Of a stretch of DNA of 64,000 nucleotides, positions 10,432 through 17,779 are shown in pieces. Origin of the DNA: Pseudoflavonifractor sp. AF19-9AC (GTDB taxonomy: Bacteria > Bacillota > Clostridia > Oscillospirales > Oscillospiraceae). Position 1 is the stretch's first letter. Each line of letters begins with the position of its first letter. The translations under genes and the position numbers were made by a program. The notes below the pieces were generated by a model, which saw only the letters and a list, made by a program, of their open reading frames with translations, was not told the origin of the DNA and made no database searches. Location of the stretch: NCBI RefSeq assembly GCF_003478995.1, contig NZ_QUGI01000003.1, positions 62,001 through 126,000 on the forward strand, read 5' to 3'.

Positions 10432-11004
10432 ATGGAGAAGAAGGATTTCCCCAAGGGAACCAAGCCCCGCGAGATCTTCGTCTATACCTGTGAGCGGATT
10501 GCGGAGCCACTGACCCCGCTGGGTTACAAATACCGCAAGAGCAAAAATGACATCTACAAAAAGGATGGCATCTTTGTGTTCTCCTTTTACTTTTCCCCCT
10601 CCATCCGCTTTGGCTCCACCACTTTTACTGCCTTCTTCGATGTAAGTTCCCCGGTGATTGCCCAGTGGCGCAGTGAGCAGGAAGGGACGGAGGAAACCTG
10701 TGATGGTATCGTGGGTACCTCCATTGCCCGGCTGACCCGCCGGTATGATGACTTCCCCCGCTATGAGGTATCTACTCTGCTGGAGCGGGAACGCTCTATC
10801 CAGGAGATTTCCGGGCAGATCCAGGACTATGCCCTGCCGTTCTTTGCTCGGTTTTCCGACTTGCCAAAGCTGCTGGATGATGTGGAACGAGAGGGGTTCT
10901 TTCCCCATCGGAAGGGGTTCGATGTCCCAAAGCGGAATCGGGAGTTCATCGAATGCTTCCGGAAGTATCTCCAAAAGCAGCAAGCGAATGGGTTATCCTA
11001 CTGA
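10432..11004 (+). CDS. DUF4304-like protein
   Basis: 190 residues. ATG 10432 lies just after AAGGAAGGTGG; a GTG at 10414 would add six residues without a better site. The opening 'REIFVYTCERIAEPLTPLGYKYRKSKNDIYKKDGIFVFSFYF' (read in parts) gives a helix, a Lys-rich strand and an aromatic strand, the pattern of DUF4304-type proteins. The C-terminal half is helical and ends basic. It resembles the shorter protein at 8543 in layout but is GC-rich like the bulk of the array, so the two were not a recent duplication. Cytoplasmic by lack of any signal. Function unknown. Confidence 0.7.
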   Translation: MEKKDFPKGTKPREIFVYTCERIAEPLTPLGYKYRKSKNDIYKKDGIFVFSFYFSPSIRFGSTTFTAFFDVSSPVIAQWRSEQEGTEETCDGIVGTSIARLTRRYDDFPRYEVSTLLERERSIQEISGQIQDYALPFFARFSDLPKLLDDVEREGFFPHRKGFDVPKRNREFIECFRKYLQKQQANGLSY

Positions 11005-11034
11005 GCAATCAATTGGAATCTTTGGAGGTGTATT

Positions 11035-11520
11035 ATGGGACTATTTTTGAAGAAAAGGGTCGAAATGCCGGATAAAATGATTTTGGGAAATACGGAATTT
11101 GTATTTGATCGCAAACTCGGCTTTCATGTTGGAGAATGGACCGTATGGGATAGAAAGGCCAAAATTCTCCTTGAGTTTCAGAGCACAGAGGGAAATATAG
11201 GCGATATCGTTTTGGAAAAGGTAAATTGGGTCAATGACCATAAAGATACCATTATTCGAGCATTTTTGGAGGAAAACGATGACTGCATAGACGCCGTGAA
11301 TGAAATGATCGAAGATGGAACGCTGGAAGCAGATGGGAAGATTTCAGAAGAGGAGTTTGTAAAAGCACTATTCGTAAACAATGTAACAGTATTTGTAAAT
11401 GGAAGTGAAACTGGTTTTTACATCGATTTGGATGCGGAACCCGACTATTTCATGGGACATTTAGTTTGTATCGAGGTCGACTGCAAATATAAAATTGAAG
11501 TCGGCGGATTCAACGGATAA
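11035..11520 (+). CDS. DUF2262 family protein
   Basis: 161 residues from ATG 11035, preceded by GGAGGTG. The C-terminal half carries the DUF2262 signature: 'FVKALFVNNVTVFVNG', then 'DLDAEPDYFMGHLVCIEVD', ending with 'GGFNG'. DUF2262 proteins are small, cytoplasmic, recurrent neighbours of immunity genes, and their function is unknown. The gene is AT-rich compared with both neighbours, marking it as another separately acquired member. The first 20 residues are basic, but no membrane span follows. The family call is good; any immunity role is inferred from context. Confidence 0.75.
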   Translation: MGLFLKKRVEMPDKMILGNTEFVFDRKLGFHVGEWTVWDRKAKILLEFQSTEGNIGDIVLEKVNWVNDHKDTIIRAFLEENDDCIDAVNEMIEDGTLEADGKISEEEFVKALFVNNVTVFVNGSETGFYIDLDAEPDYFMGHLVCIEVDCKYKIEVGGFNG

Positions 11521-11594
11521 CACTTCAAACACAAAAGGCAAATTCTGCGGAAGGGGCAACGCCCGCAGCGGCATCAGAAAGGAGACAAGTACCT

Positions 11595-12110
11595 ATGTCA
11601 ACCTGGAGCGGAATCCGGAACAAGCTGGAGAATGACTACCTGTGCCCGGCGCTTCGGGGCCACATCCAGTATTTTGCCACCAGTTACAGCAAAAGCGCTG
11701 ACCATGAGGGCCGGGCAGCCATTCGCATGGACGGTGTGGAAGTGCTGCGGAGCAACTACTACACCTATTTTGAGAATGTGTGGATGAAATTTCATCACTT
11801 GCGGTCCACAACGCTGAAGGATCACGACTCCGCAAAAGAGGCCATCAACCAGGCGCATGCCTTTGCGCTGGAGCAGGGCACCTTTGACCAAAAGGTGTTC
11901 TATGAGGCGTTTGGTATCTTTGATAACCAGAGCATTGAGAAAAGCCTTGTCAGCCAGAATCCCCTTGTCCGCATCTTTGCCCTTCTGGATCGAAGGCTAG
12001 GAAAGCGCCGCCTGCTGGCTTTGGAGGAATCCATGGAGCAGGAACTGGACTGGGTGCGGGCCTTCTATGTGATTCGAATGCAGGCTGAAGGACTGATAGA
12101 AAAAGGATGA
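11595..12110 (+). CDS. SF0329-like hypothetical protein
   Basis: 171 residues. ATG 11595 is preceded by AAAGGAGA. The N-terminus 'STWSGIRNKLENDYLCPALRG' followed by 'YSKSADHEGRAAIRMDG' resembles the SF0329 family of small proteins that open with W-S-K-L-rich helices and a C-P-x-L-x-G motif. The rest is helical, with an odd run of charged residues near the end. No enzyme motif is visible. It sits two genes before the RNA ligase. Family recognition is from memory of the N-terminal pattern and is moderate; function is unknown. Confidence 0.65.
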   Translation: MSTWSGIRNKLENDYLCPALRGHIQYFATSYSKSADHEGRAAIRMDGVEVLRSNYYTYFENVWMKFHHLRSTTLKDHDSAKEAINQAHAFALEQGTFDQKVFYEAFGIFDNQSIEKSLVSQNPLVRIFALLDRRLGKRRLLALEESMEQELDWVRAFYVIRMQAEGLIEKG

Positions 12111-12128
12111 CATTCAGGAGGAATTGCC

Positions 12129-12488
12129 ATGTCACAGATCGCATCCTTTTATCTTCTCAAAGACGGCCAGCGGCAGGAACTGTCCAACGGCGACTGCTCC
12201 GGCGCGGTCTATATGGCCATCTGGGACTGGTGTGAGAGCGAGCTTGATCTGGATGTCCGTTTTCCTGCTCCCCAGACGGAGGACACCCTGGACTGTGCTC
12301 TGCTGGAGGGAGAGTTAGCGTCTAAACTGCTGGCAGCTCTGCGGGAGCAGGACCTCCCGGAACTGGCCGCTAAAATAGCCCCGGACTGGGATCTGACCAC
12401 CCAGGCGGTACAAAGCGGACTTGAAACGCTGCGCTCCCATCTGGAACTGGTGCAGGGCGACGCGGCCCTGCTGTACGAAATGACTTGA
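12129..12488 (+). CDS. Small acidic hypothetical protein upstream of rtcB
   Basis: 119 residues, starting after AGGAGGAA with good spacing. The protein is strongly acidic (pI likely near 4), with a beta-like start ('IASFYLLKDGQRQELSNGDCSG') and helical remainder. I do not recognise a family. It lies 35 bases upstream of the chosen rtcB start, so it is the closest partner of the ligase. Small acidic proteins of this size in such arrays are often nuclease inhibitors, which is inference only. Confidence 0.7.
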   Translation: MSQIASFYLLKDGQRQELSNGDCSGAVYMAIWDWCESELDLDVRFPAPQTEDTLDCALLEGELASKLLAALREQDLPELAAKIAPDWDLTTQAVQSGLETLRSHLELVQGDAALLYEMT

Positions 12489-12523
12489 CAGAGCCATGCC
12501 CCATAGAATATTGCGAGGAAATT

Positions 12524-13732
12524 ATGATCGAAATTAAAGGAAAATACAATCAGGCCAAGATCTTCACCGATGTGGTGGACAGTGCCTCCATCGCACAGGT
12601 TCAGGAACTGTGCAACCAAGAATTTACGGCGGGCAGCCGTATCCGGCTCATGCCCGACATCCACGCCGGGGCGGGCTGCACCATCGGCACGACGATGACC
12701 ATCACCGATAAGGTGGTACCCAATCTGGTGGGTGTGGACATTGGGTGCGGCATGGAAACCACCCGCATCCGGGAGGGACGGCTGGAGCTTCAGAAACTGG
12801 ACAAGTTGATCTATGAGAAGATCCCCTCCGGCTTCTCCATCCGGGATAAGGCCCACCGCTATCTCAGCCAGATCGACTTGAGCGAACTGTGCTGTGCCCG
12901 CCATGTGGATCTGCTCCGGGCAGAAAAGAGCATCGGCACCCTGGGCGGCGGGAACCACTTCATTGAGGTGGACAAGGACGACGAAGGGAATCTCTACATC
13001 GTGGTCCACTCCGGCAGCCGTCATCTGGGCGTAGAGGTGGCCGCCTACTATCAGGAGGCGGGTTACAAGGTGCTCAACCGTACCGACGATGCCTCCCTGC
13101 AGGCGCTGGTGGCTCAGATGAAGGCAGAGGGCCGGGAGAATGAAATCCAGAAAGAACTGAAGAAACTGAAAAACATCAAGCAAACTAACATCCCCAAAGC
13201 TCTCGCTTATGTGTCCGGAGAATTGTTTGAGCAGTATATCCACGACATGAAGATCGTCCAGCACTTCGCCATGCTTAACCGGCAGGCCATGATGGATGAG
13301 ATCATCAAAGGCATGAAGCTCCATGTGGAGGAACAGTTTACCACTATCCATAACTACATCGACACCGATGCCATGATCCTGCGGAAAGGGGCTGTGTCCG
13401 CCAAAGAGGGCGAGCAGCTGCTCATCCCCATCAATATGCGGGACGGGAGCCTGCTCTGTGTGGGCAAGGGTAACGAGGACTGGAACTGCTCCGCTCCCCA
13501 CGGCGCCGGCCGCCTGATGAGCCGGGCGGACGCCAAACAGTCCTTCACGGTATCTGAATTCAAAAAGCAGATGTCAGAGGTCTACACCACCTCGGTGAGC
13601 AAGGCCACCTTGGACGAGTGCCCTATGGCCTATAAGGGGATGCAGGATATTCTGGACAACATCGGCCCCACGGCGGAGGTGAGGAGGATCATCCGCCCCA
13701 TCTACAACTTTAAGGCCGGGGATGAGGATTAA
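12524..13732 (+). CDS. rtcB: RtcB-family 3'-phosphate RNA ligase
   Basis: 402 residues. ATG 12524 follows GAGGAA; an upstream TTG (12485) would overlap the previous gene without a clear site. RtcB joins RNA 2',3'-cyclic-phosphate or 3'-phosphate ends to 5'-OH ends, using Mn and GTP. All hallmarks are present: 'MPDIHAGAGCTIGTT' near 43-57, metal-ligand cysteine C75 in 'VDIGCGM', 'GTLGGGNHFIE', 'VHSGSR', and the guanylated histidine H326 in 'APHGAGR'. The length fits the shorter (about 400-residue) bacterial clade rather than E. coli-type RtcB (408) with its archease/RtcA operon. No RtcA or RtcR is nearby; instead it lies within immunity-type genes, where repair of toxin-cleaved tRNA is an attractive hypothesis. 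Confidence 0.93.
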   Translation: MIEIKGKYNQAKIFTDVVDSASIAQVQELCNQEFTAGSRIRLMPDIHAGAGCTIGTTMTITDKVVPNLVGVDIGCGMETTRIREGRLELQKLDKLIYEKIPSGFSIRDKAHRYLSQIDLSELCCARHVDLLRAEKSIGTLGGGNHFIEVDKDDEGNLYIVVHSGSRHLGVEVAAYYQEAGYKVLNRTDDASLQALVAQMKAEGRENEIQKELKKLKNIKQTNIPKALAYVSGELFEQYIHDMKIVQHFAMLNRQAMMDEIIKGMKLHVEEQFTTIHNYIDTDAMILRKGAVSAKEGEQLLIPINMRDGSLLCVGKGNEDWNCSAPHGAGRLMSRADAKQSFTVSEFKKQMSEVYTTSVSKATLDECPMAYKGMQDILDNIGPTAEVRRIIRPIYNFKAGDED

Positions 13733-13750
13733 AAAACGGAGAGAAATACC

Positions 13751-14107
13751 ATGGTGAGAGATGGACTTGTGTTCAAAGATGAGGATGGTCAGGTCATATT
13801 CAACCAGTACAGCTTCTGTGAATTGGTGAAGCACCTGCTGGTGGAGCTGGTAGGGATCTCCTATGAGGAAGCCTCCCAGACAGTGGAACGCTCACCGCTG
13901 GCAGAGCCAGTGACCGATGCCTTGGGAGTGGCGATATTCAGCCATGACTTGCCTTATTACTGGGCTATGTGTTTCTACTATGGGAACGGCTACTGGTGGG
14001 AGGACAAGGGTATTCCAGCGCAGCCAGAAGATATGGATGCCTATGAAGCTCTGGAAAATAAGATCATGGAGAAATATGACTTAAAGGAACCCTTTGAGTG
14101 GGAATAA
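13751..14107 (+). CDS. Small hypothetical protein after rtcB
   Basis: 118 residues, ATG 13751 with GGAGAG 8 bases upstream. Acidic, with a helical first half ('SFCELVKHLLVELVGISYEEAS') and a conspicuous aromatic segment ('DLPYYWAMCFYYGNGYWWED') that is amphipathic rather than membrane spanning. The gap after rtcB is 18 bases, so it is probably co-transcribed. I do not recognise a family. The size, acidity and aromatic patch are of a kind common among toxin-binding proteins, but nothing proves that here. Confidence 0.7.
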   Translation: MVRDGLVFKDEDGQVIFNQYSFCELVKHLLVELVGISYEEASQTVERSPLAEPVTDALGVAIFSHDLPYYWAMCFYYGNGYWWEDKGIPAQPEDMDAYEALENKIMEKYDLKEPFEWE

Positions 14108-14119
14108 GAGGTGAAATTT

Positions 14120-14479
14120 ATGTGGGAGAAGCAAATGTATGAGCTGCTTGATAAACTGAGCCAAATCAATTATGAAGAACTCGATATAGACGATTTCTTA
14201 GATCAAAGAGACAGTGATCCTTTTGACAGTGAATGGGGCAGGGTTTATCAGGCTCTCGAAGAACTGAAAAAGGGAAAAACGGTTGCTGATACCCGAGAAA
14301 TAGAGAAGAAAGCATACATCACCGTCTACGAAAAATCGGAGAATGATGAGTTGGCAGGGTACATCTCTGACGACTTTGGACTGATTGCAGACAGCAAACG
14401 GCTGGGCTACTCGGACAAATGGCTGGAGAAGCTGATTTCCTGCTATGAAAATGCAAGGATACCTTGTGGGGAACTTTGA
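14120..14479 (+). CDS. Small AT-rich acidic hypothetical protein
   Basis: 119 residues. ATG 14120 has AAGAGGTG upstream; an in-frame GTG at 14111 lies inside that site. The gene is AT-rich relative to its neighbours. The protein is acidic and helical at the start ('YELLDKLSQINYEELDIDDFLD') with a beta hairpin later ('AYITVYEKSENDELAGYISDD'), an arrangement seen in small immunity proteins. There is no membrane segment or cysteine motif. It ends 13 bases before the next start, so it shares the operon. No family recognised. Confidence 0.65.
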   Translation: MWEKQMYELLDKLSQINYEELDIDDFLDQRDSDPFDSEWGRVYQALEELKKGKTVADTREIEKKAYITVYEKSENDELAGYISDDFGLIADSKRLGYSDKWLEKLISCYENARIPCGEL

Positions 14480-14492
14480 GGGAGGTATTGCC

Positions 14493-15272
14493 ATGGGACT
14501 TGATATTTACGCCGGAACATTGACCCGGTACTATTCTCACAACTGGAAAACTGTTGTTCAGCAGTGGGCGGAGGAAAACGGATACGCCTTTAACCGGATC
14601 ACGCCGGATGGAGAACCTGCTGATAACGAGGAAGAAATGTCCACGGCAGAGGTCCAGGCGGCGGTGGAGAACTGGCGGGATCAGATCTTGAGCGCCATTT
14701 CTCTGCCGGGCCAGCCCCCCTACGCCCCCTGGCCTGAAGATAATGAGAAACCCTATTACACCGACAAGCCGGATTGGGATGCCTTCGGCGCTATGCTGCT
14801 GGTGGCCGCCTGCCATACATACGATGAGCCGATGCCCCCCACTGTGGAGAAGGACTGGAACTTCGGGGAGCATCCTCTGGTCGCCCGTCTTGCGGCAGAT
14901 GAGGAGCGGGTGTGGTCCCTGTTCCGTGGGGCTACCTGGTGGCTGCCTCTGGCGGACGCCTTCTTCTTTCAGGCACCTCTGCCCACCGATGATCAGGCGA
15001 TGATCGCCACCTTAGGCGGACTGCGGAAGGAGCTGGAGAAGCTGAACCAGCTGGCGTGGCAGGCCGATGAGGATACCATCCTTGATTGGGCAGACACGGA
15101 GGGATATCCGGTAGACGGGACCGTGGGCCCGAATGGACAGTATAGCAAGGCGGACATCCCGGAACACACTCAGTATGACACCCAATCCCTGGCCAAGTTT
15201 GCCTTCTCCATGTTCTGGCGGGCCATGCGGTTTGCCGAGGAACAGCGGGTGCCCATTTTACTGGATTACTGA
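14493..15272 (+). CDS. Hypothetical protein with 'MGLDIYAGTLTRYY' start
   Basis: 259 residues. ATG 14493 is chosen because GGGAGG (about 14479-14484) lies 8-9 bases upstream; the longer frame from 14445 has no site and overlaps the preceding gene. The chain is rich in Trp and Pro ('PPYAPWPEDNEKPYY', 'GATWWLPLADAFFF'). The last 60 residues are helical and include 'FAFSMFWRAMRFAEE'. I have no named family for it. No signal peptide, so the aromatic stretches probably form a folded core. Same operon, 11 bases before the next gene. Confidence 0.7.
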   Translation: MGLDIYAGTLTRYYSHNWKTVVQQWAEENGYAFNRITPDGEPADNEEEMSTAEVQAAVENWRDQILSAISLPGQPPYAPWPEDNEKPYYTDKPDWDAFGAMLLVAACHTYDEPMPPTVEKDWNFGEHPLVARLAADEERVWSLFRGATWWLPLADAFFFQAPLPTDDQAMIATLGGLRKELEKLNQLAWQADEDTILDWADTEGYPVDGTVGPNGQYSKADIPEHTQYDTQSLAKFAFSMFWRAMRFAEEQRVPILLDY

Positions 15273-15283
15273 GGAGGGATTTT

Positions 15284-15997
15284 ATGGGATATGATGTAAG
15301 TTTTCACCCGATTTCACCGGAAGAAATGCGGGAATGGTATTTCACTCCGCTCACCTGGATACAGCAGGGGCAGGAGGAAAAGGTGCTGGCCCTTGCCGCA
15401 CATCACGGAATGGAGGATTTCTACGCGGAAAAATATCTGGACACCCTGCGAGTCGGGGCGGAGACAAAGCCTGATGAGTTATTTGATAAGAGCCATGGCT
15501 TTTACATTGCGGTGATCCAAGGCTTCTTCCGGGACTACTATTACACCAGAGGGAGCAGTTTTTCCCTCTTGATGGAGGAGAAGCCGGAATATGTCCGGTA
15601 CTTCACCCCATGGGCGCAGGTGGTGCCAACAGCCTTTCCCAATCCGGCAGAAAATCAGATCATCGAAAACTACTGCTCCGGTGTGTACCTGTCTCGGGAT
15701 CAGGTCACACAGCTTCTCCGGGATCTGGAGCAGGAACCAAAGGTGCTGGAAGATCTGGAGGGAGTTTGGAGCGATGGGCAGCTTGCGGTGCTGAAAAAGG
15801 CTCTTGTCGCTGCGGCAGAATTGGGTGTCGGTCTGCTGGAAGCCACTGAGGTGGTGGAGCCTAATCCTATCCGCCCCAATGAGAGTACGAGTTATTCCAA
15901 CCTATACCACTGCGACCGGGATGGGGTGTATCTCTACATAGATGCCGCCAGCAGGCAGATCGCGGATGCCATCAGGAGAAGTGAGGGACAAGTATGA
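15284..15997 (+). CDS. Hypothetical protein with 'MGYDVSFHPISPEEM' start
   Basis: 237 residues, ATG 15284 preceded by GAGGAGGG. It begins with a strand-turn-helix ('MGYDVSFHPISPEEMREWYF'), has a Tyr-rich middle ('GFFRDYYYTRGSSF') and a long C-terminal helical part. Similarly opened proteins occur near toxin-immunity genes, but I cannot name the family. Its last four bases overlap the start of the DUF4261 gene (ATGA), a strong sign of coordinated translation. Confidence 0.7.
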   Translation: MGYDVSFHPISPEEMREWYFTPLTWIQQGQEEKVLALAAHHGMEDFYAEKYLDTLRVGAETKPDELFDKSHGFYIAVIQGFFRDYYYTRGSSFSLLMEEKPEYVRYFTPWAQVVPTAFPNPAENQIIENYCSGVYLSRDQVTQLLRDLEQEPKVLEDLEGVWSDGQLAVLKKALVAAAELGVGLLEATEVVEPNPIRPNESTSYSNLYHCDRDGVYLYIDAASRQIADAIRRSEGQV

Positions 15998-16872
15998 GCA
16001 ATCAAGTTTTCCGGCAGAACCTGGATGACAAAAAAGGCCCCCAGCCCGGCGGCCCCTATCTCATTCAGATGCTGTTCAAAGAGCCGGTGGACATGCCGGA
16101 CAAGGATGAAATGACCGCTGTGATGGAAAAGCACATTGGTGCTGTAGAGTGTTTCTGCCGTGATAAAAAGATGGCCGGTTTTGCCGCCCTGGATCATATC
16201 GCGGAATTTCAGGATGGCAAATGCCCGATGCAGCTGATGGTAATGAAATGCGACAAGTTCAAGGGAAAAGGCTTTGACGCCTTCCTGATGAGCCAGATGT
16301 GGGACTGCCAGGAGGACCGGGAGCGGATCTTCAAAGAGTGTCGGTATCAGGTCGTGGCCACCGATATGCTGGCTGCGGCGCTTCCAGCGCTGGAGCGGGC
16401 AAACCTGGACGCCGACTTCGTGGAGGCCCTGGCGGAGCTGTACCCCACCTGTGAGGCGTTCTATTTCCAGAACTGCGGCAAGCTCCTGCTGGCGGAGGAT
16501 GTGCGTTCCCATCAGATTGAAGGCTCGGATCGGTTCATCCGCTTTGGCGTCAATGTCCGCTTCTTCAACATTGAGGGCACCGAAGATATGCTCATCGACA
16601 CGGTAGGCATGAGCACCCTGTTTCTGCCGGATCTCCAGTACCACTTCCATGGCATGGACCCCAACTGGGTGGTAAACCATGCCTATAATGTTGCGTCCTA
16701 TATTCTGGAGCATGATAACCCCATTCAGGATGGGGAAACCGTAGATGGTGTGGAGAATGGACAGATGAGCCGGGAGATCCAGTGGAAGTGTCAGTATGAG
16801 GATGCCATGATCCAGCCGCCCAGAGGAGTGCTGGACATCAATATGGGAGACTATGCTTCCGGAAAGCGCTAA
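15994..16872 (+). CDS. DUF4261 domain protein
   Basis: 292 residues, overlapping the preceding stop by ATGA. It is a stand-alone DUF4261 protein. The N-terminal strand-helix unit ('GGPYLIQMLFKEPVDMPD') and the C-terminal core 'DTVGMSTLFLPDLQYHF' with 'NWVVNHAYNVASYILEHDNPIQDGETVDG' (parts) match the family, including the terminal 'DG-TI/TVG'-type turn. The same domain forms residues 953-1198 of the giant protein at 875, but the two copies are too diverged to be a recent duplication. Function of DUF4261 is unknown; it recurs in immunity-type fusions. This is the last gene of the array. Confidence 0.8.
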   Translation: MSNQVFRQNLDDKKGPQPGGPYLIQMLFKEPVDMPDKDEMTAVMEKHIGAVECFCRDKKMAGFAALDHIAEFQDGKCPMQLMVMKCDKFKGKGFDAFLMSQMWDCQEDRERIFKECRYQVVATDMLAAALPALERANLDADFVEALAELYPTCEAFYFQNCGKLLLAEDVRSHQIEGSDRFIRFGVNVRFFNIEGTEDMLIDTVGMSTLFLPDLQYHFHGMDPNWVVNHAYNVASYILEHDNPIQDGETVDGVENGQMSREIQWKCQYEDAMIQPPRGVLDINMGDYASGKR

Positions 16873-17346
16873 GCGGATAGAATGACTGCTTGTGCAGCCA
16901 GAGAAAATGTTTGTCGTTCCCTTAAATGGATGTTACATTCAGCGGGTTATTCTTTGTCTATTGCATAATAAAATTTGATATGCCTGATGTAAAAAGACTT
17001 GCCTCTCAGACTTTGCAGAGGTAAAATACCCAAAACCTGAACATGAAAAAGAGCCCTTCTGACCATGCAACTGCAGTTTTGCTGCACCTGGTCAAGAAGG
17101 GCTCTTTGACCACATGTAAGACCACAGACAGCGTTGGAGTACACGGAAACATTGGAAATAAGATCGTTAAAAAGTAATTGCTTTGGAGCGGAAAGGGCTA
17201 TAAATTGCTATAAAGAACCGCAAAAAATGCTGGGAACCTCTTTGGGACCAATTATGCAACAGAAACGAACAAATTGCAAAAAGCTTGCTAGTATCCAGCA
17301 AAAATATAGACAATTTACCTAGCCGATATTGACGGATAAACCACCA
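16873..17346. other. Non-coding stretch after the immunity array
   Basis: No gene is supported here. It contains the long hairpin at 17048-17107 and AT-rich sequence with short frames that look like nothing known. It marks the boundary between the plus-strand array and the minus-strand operon that follows. Confidence 0.6.
17048..17107. terminator. Long hairpin, probable bidirectional terminator
   Basis: Arms 'AAAGAGCCCTTCTGACCA' (17048-17065) and 'TGGTCAAGAAGGGCTCTTT' (17089-17107) pair with one bulged base. A weaker inner TGCA pairing lies in the loop. The T-run is best on the minus strand (five T), with three T on the plus strand. Confidence 0.65.
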
Positions 17347-17463
17347 TAGCAGCGATTCTTGATTCTGGACAATTTGGGACAGTCCCTCGCTCTCGTCCTC
17401 TTTGGACAGTCTGATGTATAAAGCCGCATGGTAGTCCATGGGATTCTTTATCTCTAAGTACAT
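17347..17463 (-). pseudogene. N-terminal remnant of a large serine recombinase
   Basis: About 39 codons read 'NPMDYHAALYIRLSKEDESE' followed by 'GLSQIVQNQESLL'. This is the start of the CD1107/TnpX-type serine recombinases, which open with 'YRAALYxRLSKED' containing the Arg and Ser-proximal motif of the resolvase fold. The sequence then loses similarity. The rest of a roughly 500-residue enzyme is missing, so this is a dead fragment left by a former integrative element. Confidence 0.7.
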
Positions 17464-17507
17464 ACCATACCTCCTGCGATACACAGCCATTCCTTGCCGC
17501 AGCAACG

Positions 17508-17642
17508 TTACACCGGCAGACAAGCATCCAGGGCTGCCAATTCTTTTTTCAGGAAAATCAGAAAAGACTCCCGGAGCAGTTCTTCTGCCGATGGGCTGCA
17601 TTCCGAATATACGCAGGAAACGTGAAGGGTCCTTTCCTTCAT
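17508..17642 (-). CDS. Small element-borne protein upstream of the recombinase remnant
   Basis: 44 residues opening 'MKERTLHVSCVYSECSPSAE' and ending in 'ESFLIFLKKELAA'-type sequence. Short proteins of this form ('TLHVSCVY..' then a helix) are commonly encoded just upstream of large serine recombinases in Clostridia mobile elements. It lies 45 bases upstream of the recombinase fragment on the same strand. It may be non-functional now. Confidence 0.45.
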   Translation of the reverse strand: MKERTLHVSCVYSECSPSAEELLRESFLIFLKKELAALDACLPV

Positions 17643-17702
17643 GGCGCACACCGCCTTGCCGGATTTTATGCGCTGCAATCTCCCAACTTGCACCTCAGTG
17701 GC

Positions 17703-17739
17703 AAAAAAGCCCGCGCCAGAAACACTGGCACGGGCTTAA
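17703..17739 (-). terminator. Rho-independent terminator of the Hsp70/sulfotransferase operon
   Basis: On the minus strand, AAGCCCGTGCCAG and CTGGCGCGGGCTT arms enclose a TGTTT loop and are followed by six T. It lies 41 bases beyond the Hsp70 stop. Confidence 0.8.
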
Positions 17740-17779
17740 TTCTTCTACACAAGACGGCCGAGGGCTCTCCCCTTGCGGG

